Numbered from the stretch's first letter, positions 28,416-35,368 are shown. The stretch is 64,000 nt of DNA from Gemmatimonadota bacterium (GCA_022560615.1 JADFSR010000001.1:62001-126000), one strand, 5' to 3'. The notes: generated by a model from the letters alone, not told the origin. Numbers and translations: made by a program.

Positions 28416-28470
28416 GCGCTCATCCCGCGAAGCGTATCTGAGGGCCCGAGCGGGAGCGCGGCGTCATGCG
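28416..28470. repeat. attC site 3, GTT-side half, core mutated to GTC
   Basis: CATCCCGCGAAGCGTATCTG and AGGGCCCGAGCGGGAGCGCG match the right arm of class A. The core reads GCGTCATGCG, so GTT has become GTC. The left arm is not recognisable. Confidence 0.78.
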
Positions 28471-28488
28471 AAGGTGCCGCCGCCGATC

Positions 28489-29052
28489 TCAATAGACGAG
28501 GTTAGGACCGAAATCCGGCACGGCACCTCTGCGGATCTCCTCAATCCAGCTGTCGAGTCGAATCTCACTCATCGTTGAGGATCGGTTCTTCGTCTCGCGA
28601 CACCAGAATCCACGGCACAGCTCTAGATACTCAAGCACCGCCTCTCGGCGTCCTTCGAGCAGAAGATCGTGAGCCAGGGTCAGGTTCGGGCCGAAGGAGT
28701 TGAGTTGCGGAGATCCCGGAGTCTGACCCGCCTTTAGCAGCTCGCGTTCCGCCGCGACAGGGTCCCCTCGCTTCATGTGAACAAGTCCGAGGATCTCGTG
28801 GCCGTTGTGGAGCGCGTTCCCGTAGTACCAATCGTCACGATACCTACCTGCGAGTTCGAGTAGTCCCTTCGCCAAGAACTCCGCGTCCTTCGTGTCACCA
28901 TTTGCCAGCGCCCGTTCCGCAGCAGAACGCAAGCCAAGCAGCCGTGCGTAGGGGGACCCGACCACGGCGCCCACCGCGTACACTCCGAGTTCGAGCGTTC
29001 GCCGTGCAAAGCGAGCAGCTCGGATTCGTACCGATTCACTTTCAGTGGGCAT
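28489..29052 (-). CDS. Small helical protein, TPR-like (cassette 3)
   Basis: The ATG at 29052 is preceded by GGAG and gives 187 residues. After an N-terminal region with a hydrophobic stretch (LGVYAVGAVVGSPYARLLGL), helical pairs follow (AERALANGDTKDAEFLAKGLLELAGRYRD; ALHNGHEILGLVHMKRGDPVAAERELLKAG; LTLAHDLLLEGRREAVLEYLELC) with tetratricopeptide character. Such proteins usually mediate protein contacts. An upstream in-frame start at 29085 is possible. Function unknown. Confidence 0.65.
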   Translation of the reverse strand: MPTESESVRIRAARFARRTLELGVYAVGAVVGSPYARLLGLRSAAERALANGDTKDAEFLAKGLLELAGRYRDDWYYGNALHNGHEILGLVHMKRGDPVAAERELLKAGQTPGSPQLNSFGPNLTLAHDLLLEGRREAVLEYLELCRGFWCRETKNRSSTMSEIRLDSWIEEIRRGAVPDFGPNLVY

Positions 29053-29138
29053 TGCCAAGCTCCGGAGGAAGACCGTCCGGCACACCGTTTCGATATCTCA
29101 AATCTAGCGGACGTTCGCGGCCACGTCTCAGCGCCTTT

Positions 29139-29297
29139 TGCAGAACCAGACGCTCCCGACGCGGAGGAGGGCATGTCAGTGCTCACCGGAGTGTCCCCGC
29201 AGGCGCCGGGCCCGTTTTTTTGTTGGTCATGACATATCCTACGCGCCGAATCAGCGAAGCGTATCTGAGGGGCCCGAGCGGGAGCGCGACGTTATGC
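29139..29297. repeat. attC site 4, class A
   Basis: Left arm GCAGAACCAGACGCTCCCGACGCGG; apical hairpin region GGAGGGCATGTCAGTGCTCACC; right arm ending GGAGCGCGACGTTATGCG. Arms GCGCTCCCG-type and CGGGAGCGC-type are complementary. An extra T-run (GTTTTTTTG, 29214-29222) sits in the centre. Core GTT at 29291-29293. Confidence 0.87.
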
Positions 29298-29345
29298 GTT
29301 ACCCGAGAACGTCACGTACCACCGCTCTGTTGCACCAAGAAAATA

Positions 29346-29369
29346 TGTACAGTATAGTTGTACAACTAT
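29346..29369 (+). promoter_or_regulatory. YefM operator upstream of yefM
   Basis: Two TGTACA cores (29346-29351 and 29359-29364) lie 13 bp apart. The second is the centre of a perfect 16-bp palindrome ATAGTTGTACAACTAT (29354-29369), 14 bp before the yefM ATG. Paired TGTACA palindromes are the known YefM/YefM-YoeB autorepression sites in E. coli, so this module probably keeps its own regulation. Confidence 0.8.
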
Positions 29370-29383
29370 TCGAGGAGTGCCCC

Positions 29384-29662
29384 ATGTTAGAGCAAGTCAC
29401 CTATAGCTATGCGCGCCAGAACCTCGCGAAGGTTTTGCAGGAAGCCGAGGAGCGCCGGGAGCCCGTCATCATTACAAGGCGGGGCCACGAAGACATGGCC
29501 CTGATTCCTGCGGACGAGCTCCGTAGCCTTGAGGAATCCGTACACCTGCTCCGCTCCCCGAAGAACGCTCAGCGCCTACTTCACGCGCTCCAGCGAGCTC
29601 TTGAGGAGGGCGGCGTCTCAGACTCGCCCGAATCGCTGAGGTCCAAGTTTGGCCTCGAGTAA
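29384..29662 (+). CDS. yefM: Antitoxin of YefM/Phd family (cassette 4)
   Basis: The ATG at 29384 (after GAGGAGTGCCCC) gives 92 residues: MLEQVTYSYARQNLAKVLQEAEERREPVIITRRGHEDMALIPADELRSLEE. This is the Phd/YefM DNA-binding fold with a C-terminal toxin-binding tail. It neutralises YoeB and, with it, represses the operon through the TGTACA sites upstream. It overlaps yoeB by 14 bp. It is one of only three intact cassette genes on the plus strand. Confidence 0.93.
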   Translation: MLEQVTYSYARQNLAKVLQEAEERREPVIITRRGHEDMALIPADELRSLEESVHLLRSPKNAQRLLHALQRALEEGGVSDSPESLRSKFGLE

Positions 29663-29933
29663 GGAAGCCAGCACAGCCCGGGTCACGTTCTTTCAGGACG
29701 AGTTCAGAGAGGACCTGCGGTTCTGGATAGACACCAATCGGCGCATCGCACTCAAGGTCATGGACCTAGTGGAAGCCGTCACTCGAAATCCCTTCAAGGG
29801 AATCGGGAAGCCCGAGCCGCTCAAGCACCTCGGAGCAAATGTGTGGTCGCGCCGGATCACACAGGAACACCGCCTCGTGTACCTGGTGCGAACCGACCGC
29901 ATCGACTTCCTCCAGTGTCGCTACCACTACTGA
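29649..29933 (+). CDS. yoeB: mRNA interferase toxin YoeB/Txe (cassette 4)
   Basis: A TTG start inside yefM gives 94 residues. FQDEFREDLRFWIDTNRRIALKVMDLVEAVTRNPFKGIGKPEPLKHL and WSRRITQEHRLVYLV are the YoeB core, and the C-terminal RYHY holds the catalytic His/Tyr end. YoeB cuts mRNA in the ribosomal A site when YefM is degraded. The gene directly abuts a broken hicBA pair on the opposite strand. Confidence 0.93.
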   Translation: MASSKEASTARVTFFQDEFREDLRFWIDTNRRIALKVMDLVEAVTRNPFKGIGKPEPLKHLGANVWSRRITQEHRLVYLVRTDRIDFLQCRYHY

Positions 29934-29935
29934 GG

Positions 29936-30160
29936 CACACCTTAGCGGGCATCCTAGAGACCTCGACGATCTCTTCGCTGATCGAAGGGGAACAGGATCG
30001 CCATGCGCCTCTAGGCTCTCGAGTAAGCAGCAATCGCCTCGCGAGAATTCGCCAACGCCTCATCCCGCGTGGACCCCTGCGTGATGCATCCCGGAAGACT
30101 CGGGACCGCCGCCAGGAATACACCGTCCTCATCCTGCTCGATCAATCCTCGGTATTTCAT
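29936..30160 (-). pseudogene. Remnant of a HicB antitoxin with the start of hicA
   Basis: From an ATG at 30160 with GGAGGACC upstream, the minus strand reads MKYRGLIEQDEDGVFLAAVP and SLPGCITQGSTRDEALANSREAI, a clear HicB N-terminus. It then stops after AAYSRA. The rest continues in other frames: LEAHGDPVPL, then ISEEIVEVSR, the normal HicB end, so at least two frameshifts have occurred. MPAKV at the end resembles the start of the HicA toxin, which is cut off where yoeB ends. No functional antitoxin can be made from it. Confidence 0.75.
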
Positions 30161-30209
30161 TTGTGGTCCTCCACCTCACTATCTACCGTCACCCTAGCTT
30201 ACGCGGCAT

Positions 30210-30396
30210 GTCCTGTAACGGGCCAAGGTGCTCCCGACGCGGTGCCCAGCGATCATTATACGTATGAGCGGGTCACGATCGTACGTACGCTGGGTGTAGC
30301 GTCCCGAAGGGCCGGTCCCGTTGCTCATCGTGCAACCTACCCGCCGCATCAGCGAAGCGTACCTGAGGGCGCGAGCGCGAGAGCGGCGTTACAAGA
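30210..30396. repeat. attC site 5, class A arms, long apical variant
   Basis: Left core CATGTCCTGTAAC at 30207-30219, right core GTTACAAGATG at 30388. The centre has the long variant hairpin CCCAGCG ... CGCTGGG containing ATACGTATGA and TCGTACGTACG. The left spacer is GGGCCAAGGT rather than GGACAGGC. Confidence 0.87.
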
Positions 30397-30419
30397 TGTG
30401 CCCCACCCGCGTAGTAGGG

Positions 30420-30974
30420 TCACCACATGAGGTGCGTTACAGCAGCATCGACGGTTCCTTCGAAGTCCGTGGAGCCGTCGACGTACGTGAGACCCAGCCG
30501 GTCGCACTCCTCGGAGAGATACGCACTGTATTCAATGCCGAACTGGACCACCGCGAGGATCTCCTCGTCGCTCTGCTCGTTCAGCCAGTCGTTGGCGTGC
30601 CCACGATGGCGGCGGATATCGGAAAGCTTCCGTTGCGGCTCGATATCGCGATAACCGACGAAGCACGATCGCACGTCGGCACCTGAAAGGCCTCGAAGCT
30701 CTGCGGCTTGCTTGGGCAGGACCATGTCCCCTTCAAAGACATAGTCGACGTCGGCCTCGAGCGCGTTCTCGGCCATCGCCCGAACTAGCGGCCACATGTT
30801 CTCGCCCACCTCGCGCGAGTGGGCGTTTGGGTCCACGCCCATTGAAGGGACGGCTCGGTGCAAACCCATCTTCAGCACGTCGAGAGACAGGAGCGCGATC
30901 CCCCTCTTCTGGACTAGCTCTCTTGAGATCATGCCCTTCCCAGCGCGAGGGGCCCCACCGAGTAGGATCAACAT
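30420..30974 (-). CDS. P-loop kinase-like protein (cassette 5)
   Basis: A 184-residue protein that opens with a Walker A loop, MLILLGGAPRAGKGMISREL. It later has YVFEGDMVLPKQAAEL and a Cys-Phe-Val-Gly-Tyr strand followed by a lid-like region (KLSDIRRHRGHANDWL). The size and layout suit a small nucleotide- or metabolite-kinase of the P-loop superfamily, possibly a resistance-type phosphotransferase. The substrate cannot be deduced. It is a single-gene cassette. Confidence 0.72.
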   Translation of the reverse strand: MLILLGGAPRAGKGMISRELVQKRGIALLSLDVLKMGLHRAVPSMGVDPNAHSREVGENMWPLVRAMAENALEADVDYVFEGDMVLPKQAAELRGLSGADVRSCFVGYRDIEPQRKLSDIRRHRGHANDWLNEQSDEEILAVVQFGIEYSAYLSEECDRLGLTYVDGSTDFEGTVDAAVTHLMW

Positions 30975-31021
30975 CCGGATACTTTCCGCCCCTTCTGAAG
31001 AACCCAGCTGCTCACGGGCAT

Positions 31022-31175
31022 GTCTTGTAACGGACAGGCGCTCCCGACGCGGAGGTGAGCATGTCAGTGCTCACCGCAGTGTCCGCGTAGCGGCCGAGCC
31101 GTTGCTCAGGGTGCGTCACATCAGCCTAATCGCGAAAGCGACCCGAGGCGACAGCTTGAGTCAGGCGTTACCAGA
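31022..31175. repeat. attC site 6, hybrid of class A and class B arms
   Basis: Left arm TTGTAACGGACAGGCGCTCC is class A. From GTGTCCGCGTAGCGGCCGAG onward the site is class B and ends GAGCTTGAGTCAGGCGTTACC. The outer arms therefore are not complementary as they are in other sites. Core GTT at 31167-31169. Confidence 0.87.
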
Positions 31176-31202
31176 CGTGAGCAGCCCGTCCGGCCCTACC
31201 GC

Positions 31203-31466
31203 CTAGGCCGCGACAAGTGGCGCTAATTCGCTCAGGTCGGGCCGGCTCAGTCCGAGCTCGTCGAATACGGCGAGAATCTCGTCGACGCTGGTGGCGCCCG
31301 GACTCACGATCTCAACACCGATCGGCCGCTCATCCCCGTCATAGTCGACCACGATCTCCCGTGCGACCTCTTCCGATCGGACGGCCTTCTGCCCCGGCGC
31401 ATGGTCGAGGCAGATGTACGCCGCGAAGGGCTGACCCTTCCGGTACGTGACTTGGAGAGAGATCAT
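31203..31466 (-). CDS. DUF2283-family protein (cassette 6)
   Basis: An 87-residue protein. YICLDHAPGQKAVRSEEVAREIVVDYDGDERPIGVEIVSPGA is a degenerate DUF2283 pattern (the family repeats a Val-Asp-Tyr-Asp...Gly-Ile-Glu-Ile element). These proteins are usually encoded next to DUF4258 proteins, as here with a 4-bp gap, and the pair is often found in mobile regions. A TA-like role is suspected but not shown. Confidence 0.75.
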   Translation of the reverse strand: MISLQVTYRKGQPFAAYICLDHAPGQKAVRSEEVAREIVVDYDGDERPIGVEIVSPGATSVDEILAVFDELGLSRPDLSELAPLVAA

Positions 31467-31470
31467 GGCG

Positions 31471-31662
31471 TCACACTTTCGGGTACGCGGTCACCACATA
31501 CGTAATCTGGTCGTCTGGGTCCGGCTCCACCACTATTACCCACGGAGCATCGCCAAGGTGCGTTGAGATCAGCCAGCGCCCGGAGCGTCGCGAAGATGTG
31601 ATCGCCGTTGCGTCGGCAAGCATGGTCCGAAGCTCGACTTCTGAGAATCCGCGCTCCTCCAT
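31471..31662 (-). CDS. DUF4258-family protein, possibly 5'-truncated (cassette 6)
   Basis: The ATG at 31662 gives 63 residues: MEERGFSEVELRTMLADATA, then HLGDAPWVIVVEPDPDDQITYVVTAYP, matching DUF4258 except that the usual first strand with a His is missing. The same frame continues upstream as WKWDLRFVSRVERRMEERG to a TAG, but without a standard start codon. The start has therefore been lost, or CTG (LRF...) is used. It is the first gene of the pair with DUF2283. Confidence 0.68.
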   Translation of the reverse strand: MEERGFSEVELRTMLADATAITSSRRSGRWLISTHLGDAPWVIVVEPDPDDQITYVVTAYPKV

Positions 31663-31751
31663 GCGACGCTCGACACGCGAGACGAAGCGCAGGTCCCACT
31701 TCCACTATTCAGGTCGATCCAACTACGCTCCTCACTAATGTCATCGCTCAT

Positions 31752-31907
31752 ATCTGGTAACGGACAGGCGCTCCCGACGCGGAGGTGAGCATGCGAGTGC
31801 TCACCGCAGTGTCCGCGAAGCGGCCGGGCCCGTCGCTCATGATACATCTTACCCGCTGAATCAGCGAAGCGTACCCGAGGGCCCGAGCGGGAGCGCGGCG
31901 TTACCAG
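31752..31907. repeat. attC site 7, class A
   Basis: Left core ATCTGGTAAC (to 31761) matches the reverse complement of site 6 core GTTACCAGAC. Apical hairpin GGTGAGCA / TGCTCACC. Arms GCGCTCCCG and CGGGAGCGC. Core GTT at 31900-31902. Confidence 0.9.
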
Positions 31908-31923
31908 ATGAAGCGCCGGTCGC

Positions 31924-32274
31924 CTACTCCTGATCTGGTACGTGCTCCAGAAGCGCTACGAGAAGAGGGTGCACTTCAGGCACGTCGACGGTGGCGGTGT
32001 CCCAGACGACGTCGAGCGCGACCACGAAATAGTCATGGATCAGCTTGTGGCGGAGCCCCGTGATTTCGCGCCAGGGAATCTCGGTGTGCTTCGTGGTGAG
32101 CCCGCGGGTCACGCGACCGGCGGCTTCACCAAGGACCTCAAGCTCGCGAATCAGGACGTCTTGGATCATCCAATCCAGTTCGAACTGCGCCTTCGTCGTC
32201 TTTGCCGTGACCTCTATCACTCGCTCAACCGCTTCTAGCATATGGCGGAGAAAGAGAGCGTCAGGCGGTGTCAT
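31924..32274 (-). CDS. hepT: HEPN-domain toxin, HepT-like (cassette 7)
   Basis: A 116-residue all-helical DUF86 protein. The HEPN catalytic motif Arg-X4-6-His is in GLRHKLIHDYFVVALDVVWDT. The N-terminus is LFLRHMLEAVERVIE. HepT proteins are RNases controlled by a paired MNT nucleotidyltransferase, which AMPylates the HEPN toxin. Here the MNT gene lies immediately upstream and overlaps by 14 bp. Confidence 0.9.
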   Translation of the reverse strand: MTPPDALFLRHMLEAVERVIEVTAKTTKAQFELDWMIQDVLIRELEVLGEAAGRVTRGLTTKHTEIPWREITGLRHKLIHDYFVVALDVVWDTATVDVPEVHPLLVALLEHVPDQE

Positions 32275-32551
32275 GGAAGATCACTCTCGCCTCAGCGAGG
32301 ACGTCGTCTCGCATGTACGGGCTCAGCCCGCCCTCCGTGAGAAGATCCACCGGCTGCCCAAAAAACTCGGCCAGCTCGTCCTCACAGCGAATGAGCCCGA
32401 AAAAGCCGGTCGGCCCGCCAAAATCTGCGATCAAGTCGATGTCGGACTCTGCGGTCTCCTCCCCGCGAGCAGCCGATCCGAAAAGGCGCAGCTGCGTCAC
32501 CCCATGCCGCCGGCATATCGCGGCGAGTCGAGAATCGTCGAATTGGACCAT
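32261..32551 (-). CDS. mntA: MNT-domain antitoxin nucleotidyltransferase (cassette 7)
   Basis: A 96-residue minimal nucleotidyltransferase with the active-site pattern LRLFGSAARGEETAESDIDLIADFG (Gly-Ser then Asp-X-Asp). MNT proteins AMPylate a tyrosine of the cognate HepT and silence it. It is the first gene of the pair. TTGACC and AGAATA (32585-32556) lie so close to the ATG that the message would be almost leaderless. Confidence 0.9.
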   Translation of the reverse strand: MVQFDDSRLAAICRRHGVTQLRLFGSAARGEETAESDIDLIADFGGPTGFFGLIRCEDELAEFFGQPVDLLTEGGLSPYMRDDVLAEARVIFHDTA

Positions 32552-32555
32552 ACCC

Positions 32556-32585
32556 TATTCTCTCAGACCACTGAAAATAGGTCAA
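32556..32585 (-). promoter_or_regulatory. Possible promoter of mntA-hepT
   Basis: On the minus strand TTGACC (32585-32580) and AGAATA (32561-32556) are spaced 18 bp. The mntA ATG is at 32551, so transcription would start at or very near the first codon. Confidence 0.42.
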
Positions 32586-32608
32586 CAGAACACACAGCCC
32601 TGAGCTTT

Positions 32609-32766
32609 GTCTGGCAACGGACAGGCGCTCCCGACGCGGAGTTGAGGTTGATAGACCTCGGCGCAGTGTCCCCGAAGGGGCCGGGCCCGTTGCTCATGAT
32701 ACACCTTACGCGCTGAATCAGCGAAGCGTACCTGAGGGCCCGAGCGGGAGCGCGGCGTTATAGGGC
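32609..32766. repeat. attC site 8, class A
   Basis: Left core GTCTGGCAAC (to 32618), near-complement of site 7 core GTTACCAGATG. Apical element GTTGAGGTTGATAGACCTCGGC. Right arm CGAGCGGGAGCGCGGCGTTATAGG. The stop codon of the next minus-strand gene lies inside it. Confidence 0.9.
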
Positions 32767-33095
32767 GTTGGTGCGGTCGTCGCCAGCCCTCCTGGTTCCC
32801 TCATCTGTTCGCGGTCGGCCCAATACTCTGGAGCTCGGCGATGGTGCATTACCGCCAGAACCCGAAGTCGCCCCTCTGAGGCCTTGTACAGTACGCTATA
32901 TGGGAATCGCGCGAGCAAACGCCGATGCACTCCGGGCCGAACGACGAACCCAGCGGCCGGATTCTCGGCGATGCCAGCAACGATGTCATAGACCTCGGCG
33001 CCCAGCGAGTCGCCGAGCTCAGACGCTTGACTATTGTAGAAGTCGATTGCCTCAGCCAATTCGACGCTGGCCGCATCATGGAATGTGACCAGCAA
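32718..33095 (-). CDS. RelE/ParE-family toxin (cassette 8)
   Basis: A TTG start at 33095 gives 125 residues. VTFHDAASVELAEAIDFYNSQA, PAAGFVVRPGVHRRLLARFPYSVLY and VLAVMHHRRAPEYW are the ParE/RelE core, about 92 residues. The last about 30 residues (ending ALPLGPSGTLR) are read from attC site 8, so the gene borrows its stop from the recombination site. The antitoxin gene ends 3 bp upstream. The target (gyrase or ribosome-bound mRNA) cannot be told. Confidence 0.87.
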   Translation of the reverse strand: MLVTFHDAASVELAEAIDFYNSQASELGDSLGAEVYDIVAGIAENPAAGFVVRPGVHRRLLARFPYSVLYKASEGRLRVLAVMHHRRAPEYWADREQMREPGGLATTAPTPYNAALPLGPSGTLR

Positions 33096-33098
33096 TCG

Positions 33099-33320
33099 CT
33101 ACCGCGTCCCACCTAGGCCGAGCGATTCGAAGACTTCCGACGCCGGAATCTCCGCGGCATCGCCGGACTCAAGATCGGACAGACGACGCTCGGCCTCATC
33201 ATACCAGGCCTGCTCGATTTCAGAATCCGCGTCGAGACTCGCGATGAGACGCTGCGCGAGGCGAGCTCGGTCCGGCTCGGACAACTTCAGGGCCTCGGCT
33301 TCCAGTTGATCTATTGTCAC
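33099..33320 (-). CDS. Addiction-module antidote protein (cassette 8)
   Basis: A GTG at 33320 gives 73 residues: MTIDQLEAEALKLSEPDRARLAQRLIASLD, then EIEQAWYDEAERRLSDLESGDAAEIPASEVF. This is the small helical antidote family (addiction module component) that pairs with ParE/RelE toxins. It is encoded directly before its toxin. The frame is open to 33347, but the extension shows no homology. Confidence 0.87.
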   Translation of the reverse strand: MTIDQLEAEALKLSEPDRARLAQRLIASLDADSEIEQAWYDEAERRLSDLESGDAAEIPASEVFESLGLGGTR

Positions 33321-33410
33321 CCCGGGCCTCCTCGGGCTTGGTCCCACATGATACCGCCGCCGAGTAGTCCAGTGCCATGCTCGAATCGGCCGTCCTCTGA
33401 AACCACGGCC

Positions 33411-33577
33411 CTCATAGAACGGACAAGGGACTCACGACGCGGAGAAGGGCGTGTCATCGCCCTTCGTAGTGTCCGCGAAGCGGCCGAGCCGTTGTCTAGG
33501 GTACGGCCACATCAGCCGAAGCGCGAAGCGCGTAGATAACCATCCGAGGCGAGAGCTTAAGTCAGGCGTTGGACGAC
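33411..33577. repeat. attC site 9, class B
   Basis: Left arm CATAGAACGGACAAGGGACT CACGACGCGG; apical hairpin GAAGGGCG / CGCCCTTC; subclass-specific CAGCCGAAGCGCGAAGCGCG (also in site 14); right arm GAGAGCTTAAGTCAGGCGTT. Core GTT at 33568-33570. Confidence 0.88.
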
Positions 33578-33929
33578 ATTCCTCACCGCCCGCTCCGATT
33601 CTCAAACACTGGCTCCGTAACGGGTTGCGATTCTGCTGCGGACCAGGATGCCAGCGAACGCCCGGAAGCTCAAGGAAGAAGCCCTCGGAGCCAGATCCGT
33701 CGGCAGCAATCGCGTGTCGCAATTGTACGCTCTTGGATGCGGTGCCCGCTGAGAGATTCCGACCGGAATATTTGCCACGATATAGAGTACTTTGTAAAGT
33801 AAAGCTTCGATACCCCTTGGCCGAAGTCACGATCTGCCCGTGCCGGAGGCCTCCAATGGTCGATTCTCGTGAGGTAGATCTGATCGGCAGAATCGGCGGT
33901 AGAAGGTCCAAGCACACAGGAAGGTAGCA
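33578..33929. other. Non-coding part of cassette 9
   Basis: About 350 bp between the site 9 core and the next gene. An open plus-strand frame runs through it but begins inside the attC site and has no convincing start or family. It is somewhat less GC-rich than its surroundings (TTTGTAAAGTAAAGCTTCG near 33791) and may hold the promoter of the next gene. Confidence 0.4.
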
Positions 33930-34436
33930 ATGAAGAAGTGGCTGAGACGCATCCGCGGCGCCATCGGGATGGGCCTGACCTGGGCAGTAGCATGGTTCGG
34001 CGCGGGCATGATCATGCTGCTGGGGCTTCTGCTGGTAACCGGTAGTACCGGCGCCGACGTCCCCTATCCCCTCGGGTTTGGCGCCTTCGGCTTTGTTGCC
34101 GGCGTCACCTTCTCAGGGGTCCTGGGTCTTGTTGAGGGCCGTCGCCGGTTTGATCAGATGTCCCTTCCACGCTTTGCTGGTTGGGGGGCCGCCGGAGGTT
34201 TCTTGCTGTCCGCGATCTTTGTCTTGGCCGTGGCCCTTGCAGAGGACCCCGCTTTCTTATGGAACCTGGTGGTCTTGGGCCCCATCTTCGCGGTGGCCGG
34301 CGCGGGCTCTGCCGCTGGTTCGCTGGCCCTAGCCAGAAGGGCGGAGGACCGAGAGTTGCTCGAGGCCAGTGAAGACGTGGCCGAGGTGGGGCCTTCCGAA
34401 GGTGAGGCGCGAGAGCTGCTCGGAGGCGGGGGCTGA
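33930..34436 (+). CDS. Membrane protein of unknown function (cassette 9)
   Basis: An ATG after AGGAAGG gives 168 residues with four transmembrane helices: TWAVAWFGAGMIMLLGLLLV, GFGAFGFVAGVTFSGVLGLV, GAAGGFLLSAIFVLAVALA and LVVLGPIFAVAGAGSAAGSLALA, followed by an acidic tail (ELLEASEDVAEVGPSEGEARELL). I recognise no named family. It is the only intact single-gene cassette on the plus strand. Confidence 0.72.
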   Translation: MKKWLRRIRGAIGMGLTWAVAWFGAGMIMLLGLLLVTGSTGADVPYPLGFGAFGFVAGVTFSGVLGLVEGRRRFDQMSLPRFAGWGAAGGFLLSAIFVLAVALAEDPAFLWNLVVLGPIFAVAGAGSAAGSLALARRAEDRELLEASEDVAEVGPSEGEARELLGGGG

Positions 34437-34654
34437 CCTCTCCACGTGGATCCAGTACGCAGCCTTGGAGAACGTTGCTCGTCCAGTTGTGTGCGGGTGG
34501 CCCGAGCGATGCCTAGCTATCCAATATGCCGCGAAGAGGCCGGTCGCTAATTCAGCGTGGAGGCCCCGATACATGACATACGTCGCAAGAACATGCCCTC
34601 CCGCGTGTAGAGCGGCTAGAGACTTCTCACGTCACACTCTGCCCGCCGTCAGGA

Positions 34655-34814
34655 ATGTCGTCCAACGGACAGGCGCTCCCGACGCGGAGGTGAGCATGTC
34701 AGTGCTCACCGCAGTGTCCGCGTGGCGGCGCCGGGCCGATAGGTCATGATACATCTGACCCGCTGAATCAGCGAAGCGTATCTGGGGCCCGAGCGGGAGA
34801 GCAGCGTTACCAGG
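34655..34814. repeat. attC site 10, class A
   Basis: Left core AATGTCGTCCAAC (to 34666) is the exact complement of site 9 core GTTGGACGACATT. Apical hairpin GGTGAGCA / TGCTCACC. Right core GTTACCAGGCG, GTT at 34806-34808. Confidence 0.92.
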
Positions 34815-34833
34815 CGTCCCCACCCCTCGCAGT

Positions 34834-35130
34834 CTAGTTCCCGATACGCCTGATCGCCGGACCCCCGAGGCGCAGCACCTCTTGCCCTGCCGGAGTCTCG
34901 ATGAGGAGGCTTGACTCGGGACCAGCCAGCAGGACAACCGCCGGCGTACCGGCAGCGTCGGTCAACACGAGTCGCCGTCCTTGTAGCTCGTCGCGCTCTT
35001 GAGGGAGCATCGCGCTGAGTACGAGAATCGTGACCAATGAACCGAGCAAAGCCACGAACCTGCGGCTCCCGCGCAGCGACCGTTCAAGGTCATGAACTCG
35101 CGATTCAAGCTCAGATGGAGTGTCCGACAT
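34834..35130 (-). CDS. Membrane-anchored protein of unknown function (cassette 10)
   Basis: A 98-residue protein: a charged N-terminal helix (SELESRVHDLERSLRGSRR), one membrane segment (FVALLGSLVTILVLSAML), then a small beta-rich domain (RRLVLTDAAGTPAVVLLAGPESSLLIETPAGQEVLRLGG) that would face the periplasm. The tail is repetitive in character, with alternating hydrophobic strands. No family recognised. Confidence 0.68.
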   Translation of the reverse strand: MSDTPSELESRVHDLERSLRGSRRFVALLGSLVTILVLSAMLPQERDELQGRRLVLTDAAGTPAVVLLAGPESSLLIETPAGQEVLRLGGPAIRRIGN

Positions 35131-35187
35131 CGATGAGCCTCCGAGGATTGGGGTTACCCCTTCGACTCATCACTCCGCCTCCGGGGA

Positions 35188-35368
35188 TGTCTGGTAACGG
35201 TCCAGGCGCTCCCGACGCGGAGCACCGCGACCCATACGTATGATTCAACGCCAATCGTACGTACGCGGTGCGGAGTGTCCGCGAAGCGGCCGGGCCCACG
35301 TTGGGATCAACCTACGATGTCCGCAGCAAATACACTAAGGGCCCGAGCGGGGGCGCGGCGTTAGCAGG
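35188..35368. repeat. attC site 11, class A arms, long apical variant
   Basis: Left core GATGTCTGGTAAC (to 35198). The centre has CACCGCG ... CGCGGTG around CATACGTATGATT and ATCGTACGTACG. Right arm GAGCGGGGGCGCGGCGTTAGC, GTT at 35360-35362. Confidence 0.88.

Noticed and set aside
33451-33927. 158-codon plus-strand ORF in cassette 9
   Set aside because: It begins inside attC site 9, has no family likeness and no clear ribosome-binding site. The membrane protein at 33930 is better supported.
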